A stretch of DNA of 64,000 nt from Lachnospiraceae bacterium (GCA_910574195.1 CAJTBF010000012.1:62001-126000), one strand, 5' to 3'; shown: positions 27,557 through 36,703, numbered from the stretch's first letter. The notes: generated by a model not told the origin, from the sequence alone. Made by a program: numbers and translations.

Positions 27557-27636
27557 TAGAACATGTATAGGTGATATACACTGGAAGATATATTATTTTC
27601 AGAGTGGAAATTTTCCGGTAGAAAAGACATAAAATT

Positions 27637-27652
27637 TTTGAAACAAAGAAAA
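27637..27652 (+). promoter_or_regulatory. Putative DeoR-type box, distal
   Basis: TTTGAAACAAAGAAAA, 104 nt upstream of the proximal box at 27741 and identical to it except for the third base. Confidence 0.55.
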
Positions 27653-27740
27653 TTTGTTTATTTTATACAAAGAAGTGATTGAAAAACTCTGTAAAAGCGT
27701 TTGAACAGTAAATAAAAAACTGTTAATATCTCCAAAAATC

Positions 27741-27756
27741 TTCGAAACAAAGAAAA
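27741..27756 (+). promoter_or_regulatory. Putative DeoR-type box, proximal
   Basis: TTCGAAACAAAGAAAA, exactly 4 nt before the -35 box. The promoter at 36880 has the matching TTTGAAATAAAGAAAA at the same distance. Confidence 0.65.
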
Positions 27757-27760
27757 ATAA

Positions 27761-27789
27761 TTGACAAAACCAAATTTGGGGAGTACCAT
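27761..27789 (+). promoter_or_regulatory. Sigma-A promoter of the second sugar module
   Basis: Consensus -35 TTGACA (27761-27766), 17-nt spacer, weak -10 TACCAT (27784-27789). A weak -10 suits a regulated promoter. Confidence 0.7.
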
Positions 27790-27883
27790 ATAGGTACATC
27801 AAGAAACACCGTTTCCGGCCGGAAAACAGGAGATGCAGGAAGTGAAATGAAACGTTAAAATCAAGGATGAAAAGGAGAAAAAC

Positions 27884-28960
27884 ATGAAAGCATTAGCAAG
27901 ATATGGAAAAGCGTTTGGCGGATATCGCATGATTGACGTACCAGAGCCGACATGTGGACCAGAAGACATTATTATTGAAATCAAAGCGGCTGCAATCTGT
28001 GGTGCAGATATGAAGCACTGGAAAGTAGATAATGGTTCTGACGAATTTAACTCCATCCGTGGACACGAATTTGCCGGTGAGATCGTAAAAGTGGGGGAAT
28101 TGGTTACGGATTGGAAAGTAGGACAGAGAGTGGTATCCGATAACAGCGCACATGTGTGCGGCGTTTGTCCCGCTTGTGAACAGGGTGATTTCCTTTGCTG
28201 CGAGAACAAAATAAATCTGGGATTGGATAACAACACATGGGGCGGTGGATTTTCCAAATACTGCAAGGTTCCCGGCGAGATTTTAAGAATTCACAAACAT
28301 GCAATCTGGGAGATCCCGGAAGGTGTGAAGTATGAAGAAGCAGCAGTGCTTGATCCGATCTGCAACTCCTACAAAGCAATCGCACAGCAGGCACATCTCC
28401 TTCCCGGACAGGATGTGGTTGTATTCGGAACCGGCCCGCTTGGACTTTTTGCAGTACAGGTTGCAAGAATCATGGGTGCGGTGAACATCGTAATGGTAGG
28501 CCTGGAAGAAGACACCAAGGTACGTTTCGGGGTTGCAAAGGAATTGGGAGCAACACATGTAGTGAACGGTTCCAAAGAAGACGTTGTGGCAAGATGTACC
28601 GAGATCTGCGGAAGAGACAACTTAGGTTTGGTGGTAGAGTGCTCCGGCGCCAACATCGCTCTGAAACAGGCAATCGAGATGCTTCGGCCCAACGGAGAAG
28701 TGGTTCGTGTGGGGATGGGATTCAAGCCGTTGGAATTCTCCATCAATGATATTACTTCCTGGAATAAGAGCATCATCGGGCACATGGCATATGATTCCAC
28801 TTCCTGGAGAAATGCAATCCGTTTGCTTCAGTCAGGACAGATCAAAGTACAGCCAATGATCACACACAGGCTTGGCTTATCCGAGTGGGAAAAAGGATTT
28901 GAACTGATGGCAAACAAGGAAGCGATCAAAGTCATTTTCCATTATGATTTTGAAGACTGA
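27884..28960 (+). CDS. Zinc-dependent alcohol dehydrogenase
   Basis: Medium-chain dehydrogenase of 358 residues: AAICGADMKHW (catalytic Cys near 37), GHEFAGEI, structural-zinc cysteines CGVCPACEQGDFLCC and Rossmann GTGPLG. Its N-terminus matches the gene at 26371 (CGPEDIIIEIKAAAIC), making them a paralogous pair. It opens the second sugar module, 12 nt before the epimerase gene. AAGGAG precedes the ATG. The substrate is probably a sugar, polyol or inosose-like ring; not assignable from sequence. Confidence 0.88.
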   Translation: MKALARYGKAFGGYRMIDVPEPTCGPEDIIIEIKAAAICGADMKHWKVDNGSDEFNSIRGHEFAGEIVKVGELVTDWKVGQRVVSDNSAHVCGVCPACEQGDFLCCENKINLGLDNNTWGGGFSKYCKVPGEILRIHKHAIWEIPEGVKYEEAAVLDPICNSYKAIAQQAHLLPGQDVVVFGTGPLGLFAVQVARIMGAVNIVMVGLEEDTKVRFGVAKELGATHVVNGSKEDVVARCTEICGRDNLGLVVECSGANIALKQAIEMLRPNGEVVRVGMGFKPLEFSINDITSWNKSIIGHMAYDSTSWRNAIRLLQSGQIKVQPMITHRLGLSEWEKGFELMANKEAIKVIFHYDFED

Positions 28961-28972
28961 CAGGAGAAAAAC

Positions 28973-29668
28973 ATGGAAAAGAAATTACTACTTGCCCCAT
29001 CGATGGGATGCTGCGACCTGTTTGATTTTGAACACCAGGTACGATATATAGATCAGCATGCGGATTTTCTTCACATTGACATCAAAGACGGGAATTATGT
29101 AAAGACCTTTGGTGTCGGACCGGATTTTATGAAGGATCTGAAGCGTGTTGTAAAAAAACCGATGGATGCGCATCTCATGGTAAAACACCCGCAGGATTAT
29201 ATTACAGCCTGCGCGGAGGCGGGGGCAGCATATATCACTCCCCACACGGATTGTATTGAGAGTGATGCGTTTGTGACACTGAATAAAATTATCTCCCTGG
29301 GATGCAAGGCGGGAATTGCCTTGAATCCGGCGGCGCCCCTGGAAGGAATCCGATACTATCTGCCGCTTTTATCCAAAGTGACCATTATGATTGTGGACGC
29401 AGGTTATGCCGGACAGAAGGTCATTACGCAGATGTATGATAAGATTCGGACGCTGGTTGAATGGAGGGAAGCGCAGGGGCTGGACTTCCTGATCGAAGCA
29501 GACGGTTCCATGAACGCCGGCGTTTACAAACCGCTGTATGAGGCGGGAGCGGATATGGTAGTCTTAGGACCGCCGGCCTTGTGGAATAAGGACCGTGACA
29601 TCGAAAAGGCATGGGGGATTATGGAACGGGAAGTGGAAGAGGAACTTTCCGGAGTAAATCGAAAATAG
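28973..29668 (+). CDS. Ribulose-phosphate 3-epimerase-like (AlsE-type) enzyme
   Basis: TIM-barrel epimerase of 231 residues inverting C3 of a ketose phosphate. Family blocks are LAPSMGCCDL, HIDIKDGNYV (metal His/Asp), DAHLMV (His/Asp), IMIVDAGYAGQK and the late IEADGSMN (Asp). The housekeeping enzyme usually shows PSILSAD, HVDVMDGHFV, DVHLMI and MTVNPGFGGQ; the divergence, for example DAGYAGQ in place of NPGFGGQ, suggests a specialised substrate such as allulose-6-phosphate. It follows the dehydrogenase by 12 nt. Confidence 0.85.
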   Translation: MEKKLLLAPSMGCCDLFDFEHQVRYIDQHADFLHIDIKDGNYVKTFGVGPDFMKDLKRVVKKPMDAHLMVKHPQDYITACAEAGAAYITPHTDCIESDAFVTLNKIISLGCKAGIALNPAAPLEGIRYYLPLLSKVTIMIVDAGYAGQKVITQMYDKIRTLVEWREAQGLDFLIEADGSMNAGVYKPLYEAGADMVVLGPPALWNKDRDIEKAWGIMEREVEEELSGVNRK

Positions 29669-29706
29669 AAAACAAAAAAGGATTGAGAAAAGAAAGGATG
29701 ATAATC

Positions 29707-31083
29707 ATGGCAAATACAAATATAAAAGGCGCAAACATCGGCGCACGGTTGGATCGTCTGCCGAATTCAAGCTGGCATATTAAAATGTGGCTGGTATCCG
29801 CATTCGCACTTCTGGTTTGCTGGTCAAACGGAATCGGCGGAGCAGTACAGAATATTCTTCTGAACGAGCTGCACTGGCTGGAAGAAGGTTCTACACTTCT
29901 GGCAATGTGGGGAACAACGTATACGGCAGGTCAGTTGTTTGGTGCTCTGGTAGGTGGACCGATCGGTGACAAGATTGGTAGAAAGAAAAGTATTCTTTTA
30001 TACGAAATCATACATATTATCGCGATGATCGGCGGAGCAATCTCTCCGAATGCCACAGTGCTGTATGTATTCCGACTGATTCAGGGATTCGGACTTGGCG
30101 CACTTCTGGTCGTTCTGTTCGCAGGCTTTACAGAGTATGTTCCGGGAAGAAACCGTGGCGTATGGTCCAGTCGGAACTCCTTCATCGGAAACTGGGCACA
30201 TCCGGTATGTAACGGTATCGCGTTTGTAATCGCGTTGACAGGTGTGAGTTTCAATATGAACTGGAGAATCCAGTACATGATTCCGTCCATCCTTTCTATC
30301 ATTGCCTCTCTCCTGATTGCAAAGAAATTCCCGGAATCTCCGAGATGGCTGGAAGCACAGGGACGGGTAGAAGAAGCAGACGCAATCATGACAAGAATCG
30401 AGAAGGAAATCGAAGCTTCCACAGGCAAACCGCTTCCGGAAGTAACCGAAGCTCCGAAGCAGGTAAAACAGCTTCCGTATTCCGCACTGTTTAAAGGAAA
30501 ACTGTTACAGAGAACGATCGTAGGTTCTTTCGTTCTGATCGGTATGAATACCATTCAGTATACATTGATGACCTGGATGCCGTCTCTGCTGAGATCCATG
30601 GGATTTGATACTTCACAGTCTCAGTTCATGACCATGTTCGGACTGTTCGGCGCACCGTTTGGAATTTTCCTGGCGTCCCTGTATATGGATAAGATTTCCA
30701 GAAAGGTGACTGGTGTGGCGCTGCTGGCAGCCATGGCAATCATGGGAATCATTACAAGTCAGCAGACATCCATGACGGCGCTGATCGTAACCACTTTCCT
30801 GCTGAATACGTTTATCTACATGTATGTATGCTACGCTTCCGCAGTATATGTTCCGGAGATGTGGCCGACTTCCGCAAAACTGTCCGGTTCCGGATTCTGT
30901 AATGCGATGGGACGTGTCAGCAATATCTTCTTCCCGTTTCTGGTAACGAGTGTTGCAGCAAAATCCAGCGCGGGCGTGTTCGTTCTGATTACGGTTGTTG
31001 CGGCAATCATCGCAGTAGCTATCCTGATCTTCGGTGTGGAGACAAGAGGAGAGTCTGTGGAGGATATCGGTAACGTAGAGTAA
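29707..31083 (+). CDS. MFS sugar/metabolite transporter
   Basis: Major facilitator carrier of 458 residues with about twelve membrane segments. It has the conserved loop GGPIGDKIGRKKS between helices 2 and 3 and an RxxQGFGLGA stretch in helix 4. It is the uptake candidate of the second sugar module, taking the place the ABC importer has in the first. Start set at ATG 29707 (GAAAGGA 9 nt upstream); an ATG at 29698 directly touches that site, and a longer in-frame extension overlaps the epimerase gene. Substrate unknown. Confidence 0.9.
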   Translation: MANTNIKGANIGARLDRLPNSSWHIKMWLVSAFALLVCWSNGIGGAVQNILLNELHWLEEGSTLLAMWGTTYTAGQLFGALVGGPIGDKIGRKKSILLYEIIHIIAMIGGAISPNATVLYVFRLIQGFGLGALLVVLFAGFTEYVPGRNRGVWSSRNSFIGNWAHPVCNGIAFVIALTGVSFNMNWRIQYMIPSILSIIASLLIAKKFPESPRWLEAQGRVEEADAIMTRIEKEIEASTGKPLPEVTEAPKQVKQLPYSALFKGKLLQRTIVGSFVLIGMNTIQYTLMTWMPSLLRSMGFDTSQSQFMTMFGLFGAPFGIFLASLYMDKISRKVTGVALLAAMAIMGIITSQQTSMTALIVTTFLLNTFIYMYVCYASAVYVPEMWPTSAKLSGSGFCNAMGRVSNIFFPFLVTSVAAKSSAGVFVLITVVAAIIAVAILIFGVETRGESVEDIGNVE

Positions 31084-31198
31084 TTTGAAAAGAAGCATTT
31101 GTGTAACAGGCAGTTCAGACCGGTCTGTGCATTCACTGCGCTGGCCGTGCCATAGAGTAGGAATTTGTAAAATGATATCATAGAGTAACAAAGGGAAT

Positions 31199-31242
31199 TG
31201 CCTGTATTGAAAAAGATTCAAGAATAGATTTCAATACAGGCA
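31199..31242. other. 14-bp perfect hairpin upstream of zinc dehydrogenase
   Basis: TGCCTGTATTGAAA (31199-31212) pairs with TTTCAATACAGGCA (31229-31242). Outside it, TTTGTGTAAC (from about 31097) and GTTACACAAA (from 31243) can pair as well, enclosing about 150 nt. No T-run follows, so it is either a weak terminator or a leader structure before 31377. The rest of the 293-nt gap holds nothing I recognise. Confidence 0.55.
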
Positions 31243-31376
31243 GTTACACAAAGAAGGGAGTTTTCCCTTTCGGCTGTGTATTCCTCCGGGAAAGAGAAGA
31301 AGTACGTTCGGGTACCCCTTTTTTCTGTCAGAAGGATGCACGTTGTATATAAAGAAAAAGAAAGGAAGTATGGAAA

Positions 31377-32426
31377 ATGAAAAATACAGAGGCAATTCTT
31401 GTTGTTCCCGGAACGATGGAAATAAAAGATGCGCCGGTACCGGTGCCGAAGGATGACGAGGTCATGGTCAAGGTAGAATATGTTGGAATCTGTGGTTCCG
31501 ATGTACATGGCTTTGAGTCCGGTCCCTTTATTCCGCCCAAGGATCCGAATCAGAAGATCGGTCTGGGACATGAATGTGCAGGTACGGTTGTTGCAGTTGG
31601 AAAGAAAGTAACAAAATTCAAACCGGGCGACCGTGTGAATATTGAACCGGGTGTTCCCTGTGGAAAATGTAAATATTGTCTGGAAGGACATTACAATATC
31701 TGTCCGGATGTGGACTTTATGGCGACGCAGCCGAATTACAGAGGTGCTTTGACCAACTACCTCTGCCATCCGGAAAACTTTACTTATAAACTGCCGGAAA
31801 ATATGAGCACCATGGAAGGCGCGCTGGTAGAGCCGGCCGCAGTCGGGATGCACGCGGCATTAGAGGGCGGCGCAAGATTAGGAAAGAAGATCGTAATTCT
31901 GGGCGCAGGCTGCATTGGTTTGATGACATTGCAGGGTTGTAAGAGTCTTGGCGCTACCGAGATTATCGTGGTGGATGTGATGCCGAAGCGTCTGGAACTG
32001 GCAAAGAAATTAGGAGCATCTGCAGTGATTAACGGAATGGAAGAGGATACGGTCAGCAGATGTAAAGAACTGGTAGGAGATCTGGGCGCGGATATCGTAT
32101 TTGAGACGGCCGGTTCCCAGATTACTGCAAAGCAGGCGCCGCAGATTGTTGCACGCGGCGGCAGAATCATGATTGTAGGAACGATTCCGGGAGAAGTGCC
32201 GATTGATTTCCTGAAGATCAACCGGGAAGTAAGCATTCAAACCGTATTCCGTTATGCAAACAATTACCCGATGACAATCAACGCCATTGCATCCGGCGCT
32301 TTTGACGTGAAGTCCATGGTAACGCATATTTATGATTATCAGGATGTACAGAGAGCATTTGAAGAATCCGTGAATTGCAAGAAGGATATCATCAAGGGTG
32401 TCATCAAAATCGAGGACGCAGAATAG
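31377..32426 (+). CDS. Zinc-dependent polyol/sorbitol-type dehydrogenase, second copy
   Basis: Medium-chain dehydrogenase of 349 residues with GICGSDVHGFE (near 38), GHECAGTV, structural-zinc cysteines CGKCKYCLEGHYNIC and Rossmann GAGCIG. It is a clear paralog of the gene at 25312. The 5' gap of 293 nt after the MFS gene and the hairpin in it suggest partly separate expression. AAGGAAG lies about 10 nt upstream of the ATG. Expected reaction: NAD-linked oxidation of a secondary hydroxyl of a polyol or reverse reduction of a ketose. Confidence 0.9.
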   Translation: MKNTEAILVVPGTMEIKDAPVPVPKDDEVMVKVEYVGICGSDVHGFESGPFIPPKDPNQKIGLGHECAGTVVAVGKKVTKFKPGDRVNIEPGVPCGKCKYCLEGHYNICPDVDFMATQPNYRGALTNYLCHPENFTYKLPENMSTMEGALVEPAAVGMHAALEGGARLGKKIVILGAGCIGLMTLQGCKSLGATEIIVVDVMPKRLELAKKLGASAVINGMEEDTVSRCKELVGDLGADIVFETAGSQITAKQAPQIVARGGRIMIVGTIPGEVPIDFLKINREVSIQTVFRYANNYPMTINAIASGAFDVKSMVTHIYDYQDVQRAFEESVNCKKDIIKGVIKIEDAE

Positions 32427-32527
32427 AAGAACGATTCCATTTTTTCCATCCAAAAGAAAGCAGCGGAAGGCAGGAAATGTCCGGGGCTTTTAAGGATGGA
32501 AAGAGATGGACTTCCGGGAATAGAACA

Positions 32528-32588
32528 TTCGAAACAAACAAGATATAAGAAGAATATAAGAACCTCAATATAAGAAGTTCGAAACAAG
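32528..32588 (+). promoter_or_regulatory. Two partial DeoR-type boxes before the aldolase gene
   Basis: TTCGAAACAAACAAG (32528-32542) and TTCGAAACAAG (32578-32588) match the first half of the boxes seen at 27741 and 36860. No convincing -10 box follows, so the site may be internal control or chance in A-rich DNA. Confidence 0.35.
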
Positions 32589-32669
32589 TTGGAAACAATA
32601 TGGAAAGCAGAGAGAAAAGAAAACAGCGGCGGCGCAGGGATCCTGCGCTGACAGAAGGAGGAAAAAATT

Positions 32670-33506
32670 ATGCTGGCAGATATCAGATACTGGGAAAATA
32701 AAGCAAAAGAAGGAAAGTATGCGATTCCACATTTTAACGTATGGAACGCAGAGATGTTGATGGGCGTAATCGACGCGGCAGAGGAAGCGAAAGCGCCGGT
32801 AATTATTTCTTTCGGAACCGGATTTGTAGGGAATACTTCTTTTGAGGACTTTTCTCACATGATGGTTTCCATGGCAAAGAAGGCAACCGTTCCGGTCATT
32901 ACACACTGGGATCACGGCCGCAGCATGGAGATTGTACAGAATGCTTACAACCATGGAATGAATTCCGTAATGAGAGATGCTTCTGCATACGACTTTGAAG
33001 AAAATATTCGTCTGACCAAAGAAGTGGTAGATTACTTCCATCCATTGGGAATTCCGGTAGAGGCGGAATTAGGTCATGTGGGAAATGAAACGGTTTATGA
33101 AGAGGCGTTGGCAAGCTACCAGTATACTGATCCGTCTCAGGCAGCAGAATTTGTTGCACGTACCGGATGTGATTCACTGGCGGTGGCAATTGGAAATCAA
33201 CATGGAGTATATACTTCCAAACCGCAGTTGAACTTTGAAGTAGTAGAAAAGGTAAGAGACGCTGTTTCTGTACCATTGGTACTTCACGGCGCATCCGGAA
33301 TCGGCGATGAGGATATTAAGAAGGCAATCTCTCTGGGAATTGCGAAGATCAATATTCATACCGAACTTTGCCAGGCAGCTATGACAGCAATTGCAGCAAA
33401 TGTGGATCAGCCGTTCCTGGCGCTGGAGCGGGAAGTAAGAGCAGCCGTAAAACAGCGCGCACTGGAGAAGATCACTCTGTTTGGAGACGACGGAAAGGCG
33501 GAATAA
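32670..33506 (+). CDS. Class II ketose-bisphosphate aldolase, second copy
   Basis: Zinc aldolase of the fructose/tagatose-bisphosphate family, 278 residues. Visible motifs are PHFNVWNAEM near residue 19, THWDHGRS near 82 (the usual HLDHG has a Trp for Leu), SVMRDAS near 103 (usual MxDGS has Ala for Gly), VEAELGHVG near 131 and LHGASG near 207. These small changes from the aldolase at 16600 suggest a different substrate. The PfkB gene follows after 2 nt, so kinase and aldolase are tightly coupled. Confidence 0.88.
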   Translation: MLADIRYWENKAKEGKYAIPHFNVWNAEMLMGVIDAAEEAKAPVIISFGTGFVGNTSFEDFSHMMVSMAKKATVPVITHWDHGRSMEIVQNAYNHGMNSVMRDASAYDFEENIRLTKEVVDYFHPLGIPVEAELGHVGNETVYEEALASYQYTDPSQAAEFVARTGCDSLAVAIGNQHGVYTSKPQLNFEVVEKVRDAVSVPLVLHGASGIGDEDIKKAISLGIAKINIHTELCQAAMTAIAANVDQPFLALEREVRAAVKQRALEKITLFGDDGKAE

Positions 33507-33508
33507 TC

Positions 33509-34474
33509 GTGGAGAAAAAATTAGATGCGATCTGTGTCGGCGCAGCGATCGTAGATATTCCCCTGCAGCCGGTCAACAGAGATATGTTTGAAATTGAGTC
33601 ATTTCCGCTGCAGCAGATCAGTATGACAATTGGCGGGGACGCCATCAATGAAGCAACGATTATGTCACGGCTGGGACATAAAATCGGTCTGATGAGCATG
33701 GTGGGAAAAGATGCGGTTGGAAACTTTATCGTAGAACATTGTGAGAAGAACGGAATTGATTATTCGGGCGTGAAGATGCGGGAAGGGATTGATACTTCCA
33801 TCAATGTGGGGCTGGTTACGGCGGATGGAGAGCGGACCTTTGTAACGAACCGCAATGGAAGTCTCTGGAAAATGACCATTGACGATGTAGATCTTTCCCG
33901 TCTTCAGGAAGCGAGATTATTGTCTCTGGCAAGCATTTTCAATAATCCGCTTCTGGACTGCAAGGCACTGGTTCAGATCTTCCGGGAAGCGAAAAAGCAT
34001 GATATGATCATCTGTGCCGATATGATTAAAGCGAGACTGGGAGAGACACTGGAAGATATCCGGGAAGCCCTTGGTTATGTGGATTATTTCTTCCCGAACT
34101 ATGACGAGGCCTGTCTGATGACGGAAGAAACCGAGTTGGATAAGGTTGCGGATAAATTCCTTGGATGCGGCATTCAGCATGTGGTAATCAAGACCGGAAA
34201 GAAAGGCTGTTATATCAAGAGTCAGGACGGCAGTGTATTGGAGGTGCCGGCTATGAAAGGCATCACGGCCATTGATACAATCGGCGCCGGAGATAATTTT
34301 GCATCCGGATTTATCACTGCCATTCTGGAAGGAAAATCCTTGAAGGAATGTGCGGAATTCGCGAATGTGACCGCTTCCATCAGTGTACAGAGTATCGGCG
34401 CGACCACAGGTGTGCAGCGCAGAGAACAGGTGGATGAACGGCTGATAGAATACTATAAGCAGCAGGGACAATAA
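33509..34474 (+). CDS. PfkB-family carbohydrate kinase, second copy
   Basis: Ribokinase-fold kinase of 321 residues starting at a GTG 2 nt after the aldolase stop; AAAGGCGG within the aldolase end serves as ribosome site. The family starts with VEKKLDAICVGAAIVDI and has GGDAINEATIMSRLG near 47 and DTIGAGDNFASGF near 253, with the catalytic Asp. Paralog of the kinase at 22776. Together with the aldolase it would phosphorylate and then cleave the oxidised or epimerised sugar. Confidence 0.9.
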   Translation: MEKKLDAICVGAAIVDIPLQPVNRDMFEIESFPLQQISMTIGGDAINEATIMSRLGHKIGLMSMVGKDAVGNFIVEHCEKNGIDYSGVKMREGIDTSINVGLVTADGERTFVTNRNGSLWKMTIDDVDLSRLQEARLLSLASIFNNPLLDCKALVQIFREAKKHDMIICADMIKARLGETLEDIREALGYVDYFFPNYDEACLMTEETELDKVADKFLGCGIQHVVIKTGKKGCYIKSQDGSVLEVPAMKGITAIDTIGAGDNFASGFITAILEGKSLKECAEFANVTASISVQSIGATTGVQRREQVDERLIEYYKQQGQ

Positions 34475-34508
34475 GAGGAATGATAAGAAAGGAAGGGAGA
34501 ATAAGAAG

Positions 34509-35489
34509 ATGAAATATATGGAATTGGGCAGTTCAGGTGTGGAAATTTCCAAAATGGGACTCGGAACATGGGCAATCGGCGGCGGTCCGGCCTGGGAAGG
34601 AGATCTGGAGCTTCGTACCTGTATCGATACCATCGTAAAGGCGGTAGACGTAGGAATCAACCTGATTGATACGGCACCGGGCTATAATTTCGGAAACAGT
34701 GAGAAGATTGTAGGACAGGCACTGAAAGAGGTAGACCGCGAGAAGGTATGTCTTGTTACGAAGTGTGGCATTGTCTGGACAAGAAAAGGTGCTCTCTTTA
34801 ACAAAGTAGGCGATACACAACTTTACAAGAATCTGTCTCCGGAATCCATCCGGGAAGAGATTGAGGAAAGTCTCCGCAGACTGGATACCGATTACATTGA
34901 CGTATATATGACACACTGGCAGGCAGTAGAGCCTTATTTCACACCAATCTCCGAGACAATGGAAGTGCTGAATGAACTGAAGGCAGAAGGAAAGATCAAA
35001 GCAATTGGTGCGGCAAACGTAACAAAAGAACACATCGCAGAGTACGTAAAATATGGTGATCTGGATATTGTACAGGGAAAATACAGTGTATTGGATCGCG
35101 CGGTAGAGGAAGAACTGGTTCCGATCTGTAAGGAACATAAGATTACATTACAGGCATATTCTCCGTTGGAGCAGGGACTTTTGACAGGAACGATTCCGAG
35201 AGATTATGTGCCCACAGGTGCACGTGCCAACAAGAAATGGTTCCAGCCGGGCTATATGCAGAAAGCAATGGATATGATGGATGCATGGGCGCCGTTATGT
35301 GAGAAGTACAATTGCAATATCCCGACATTGGCATTGGCATGGGTGATGAATCAGGGTAGTCACATTAACCTGCTCAGTGGTGCGACGACTGCAGATCAGA
35401 TCGTAGTGAATGCAGAAGCAGCAGATATCACAATCTCTGCAGAAGATCTGAAAAAGATGCGCGATATGGCAGAGGAAATCGACGACTGA
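34509..35489 (+). CDS. Aldo/keto reductase (IolS-like), second copy
   Basis: AKR of 326 residues with catalytic features LIDTAPGYNFGNSE (Asp/Tyr near 52-57), a Lys in LVTKCGIVW near 82 and His in YMTHWQ near 130. Its N-terminus MKYMELGSSGVEISKMGLGT parallels the AKR at 24297. It ends the enzyme run of the second module; two strong hairpins follow before the DeoR gene. Substrate unknown; probably the aldehyde or keto product of the aldolase or dehydrogenase steps. Confidence 0.88.
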   Translation: MKYMELGSSGVEISKMGLGTWAIGGGPAWEGDLELRTCIDTIVKAVDVGINLIDTAPGYNFGNSEKIVGQALKEVDREKVCLVTKCGIVWTRKGALFNKVGDTQLYKNLSPESIREEIEESLRRLDTDYIDVYMTHWQAVEPYFTPISETMEVLNELKAEGKIKAIGAANVTKEHIAEYVKYGDLDIVQGKYSVLDRAVEEELVPICKEHKITLQAYSPLEQGLLTGTIPRDYVPTGARANKKWFQPGYMQKAMDMMDAWAPLCEKYNCNIPTLALAWVMNQGSHINLLSGATTADQIVVNAEAADITISAEDLKKMRDMAEEIDD

Positions 35490-35584
35490 TTAAAAAGGGG
35501 AAAGCAGTTTGTTTTGTGACAGATTTGCTGTGAATCCGGTTTGTCTGAAATCGTCTGTGACAGGAAGAGAGTGGCGGAAAAGCG

Positions 35585-35658
35585 GTTACTATTCACGGTC
35601 GGGAGGCCGCTTATAGTAACGAAAAACGACCGCTCCGGCTTATATAGCCGGAGCGGTC
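35585..35658. other. Two consecutive strong hairpins before the DeoR gene
   Basis: First: GTTACTAT...ATAGTAAC (35585-35620) with GGTC/GGCC-type inner pairing. Second: GACCGCTCCGGCT (35628-35640) pairs perfectly with AGCCGGAGCGGTC (35646-35658). On the plus strand no T-run follows the second stem; on the minus strand it is followed by GTTTTT. They may end the AKR transcript or protect its 3' end. Confidence 0.6.
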
Positions 35659-35758
35659 ATAGTATATCATAATAAATATGTGGAAAGACCTATCTGTCTT
35701 TCAAAGACACTACTCAACACATCTTTGCGAAAGGATGTATGTTTCAAAGGAGGTAAAT

Positions 35759-36616
35759 ATGCTTTCAAAGGAAAAAAGCCTTGCAAATACCAAAGAGACT
35801 GGTATATTATTAGAGAAAGAGACTATGGTCTCAGGGGTAGAGGAAGGAACAGAAAGCATGTCAAGCAAAGAAAGGCTGATGGTGATCAGGCAGAATATAC
35901 AGAATATGAAGAAGGTTTCGGTTGCGGAACTGAGTAAACAGTGTGCGGTGACAGAAGAAACCATTCGGCGGGATCTGGATAAGCTGGAGAAGGAGGGCGT
36001 TGTAACAAGAATTCATGGAGGAGCAATCTGGAATTCAGATGTACAGAAGGAGAATGTACATTTTTATAAACGCCTCACAAAGCACTTGCGGGAAAAGCAA
36101 AATATTGCACGCAAGACAGTGTCGTTGCTGGAGAAAAGGAGCACAATCATTGCAGATTCCAGTACAACGGTGATGGAAGCTTTGAAATTAGTACCGGATA
36201 CCGGGGAGGTCACGATTGTAACGAATTCTACAGAAGTATTTCGAGAGTTCCAGCAGACTTCCCTGCATATTATTTCAACAGGCGGGGAGTTCAATACAAG
36301 GTCCCTGTCTCTGCAAGGTCAGCTTGCAAAAGCTAATATTGCAAAATACAATGTAAGCCTTGCACTGATCAGCTGTAAAAGTCTGAATATGGAAAAAGGG
36401 GTTCTTGATTCCAATGAAAATGAGGCGGAGATTAAAAAGAGAATGTTAGAACAGGCGGATGAGGTAGCGCTTCTTGTGGATCATTCAAAGTTTGATCAGA
36501 CGGCGTTTGTATGTTTGAGCGAGTTAAAAAGCGTGAATTATATTGTTACGGACCGTCGGCCCAGTGATGCGTGGGTAGCTTATTGTGAGGAACATGGGAT
36601 ACAATTGATTTATTAG
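35759..36616 (+). CDS. DeoR-family transcriptional regulator
   Basis: Sugar-phosphate-responsive regulator, 285 residues from ATG 35759, which has an excellent AAAGGAGG. The helix-turn-helix (VSVAELSKQCAVTEETIRRDLDKLEKEG, about residues 51-78) is followed by the DeoR sensor domain with STTVMEALK and a late LLVDHSKF. The helix-turn-helix is preceded by about 33 extra residues not usual for the family; a start at the later ATG (MSSKERLMVIRQ) would give normal length. It probably governs the module promoters carrying TTYGAAAYAAAGAAAA boxes. Ends in its own terminator. Confidence 0.88.
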   Translation: MLSKEKSLANTKETGILLEKETMVSGVEEGTESMSSKERLMVIRQNIQNMKKVSVAELSKQCAVTEETIRRDLDKLEKEGVVTRIHGGAIWNSDVQKENVHFYKRLTKHLREKQNIARKTVSLLEKRSTIIADSSTTVMEALKLVPDTGEVTIVTNSTEVFREFQQTSLHIISTGGEFNTRSLSLQGQLAKANIAKYNVSLALISCKSLNMEKGVLDSNENEAEIKKRMLEQADEVALLVDHSKFDQTAFVCLSELKSVNYIVTDRRPSDAWVAYCEEHGIQLIY

Positions 36617-36640
36617 AATGAATGATAAAAAGATAGAAAG

Positions 36641-36703
36641 TCTGTCAATGGCGGATATTTGCATGTGAAGGAATGCAGGAAGCCGCCTTGGCAGTTTTTT
36701 TGT
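36641..36703 (+). terminator. Terminator after the DeoR gene
   Basis: CTGTCAATGGCGG (36642-36654) pairs with CCGCCTTGGCAG (36683-36694) with one bulge. An inner GCAT/ATGC arm extends it, and seven T residues follow. Confidence 0.85.

Larger units (their letters stand above)
27460..27883. other. Region between the two sugar modules
   Basis: A 424-nt gene-free stretch: terminator at 27493-27556, AT-rich DNA with boxes at 27637-27652 and 27741-27756, a sigma-A promoter at 27761-27789 and a leader of about 90 nt. Nothing else seen. Confidence 0.75.
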
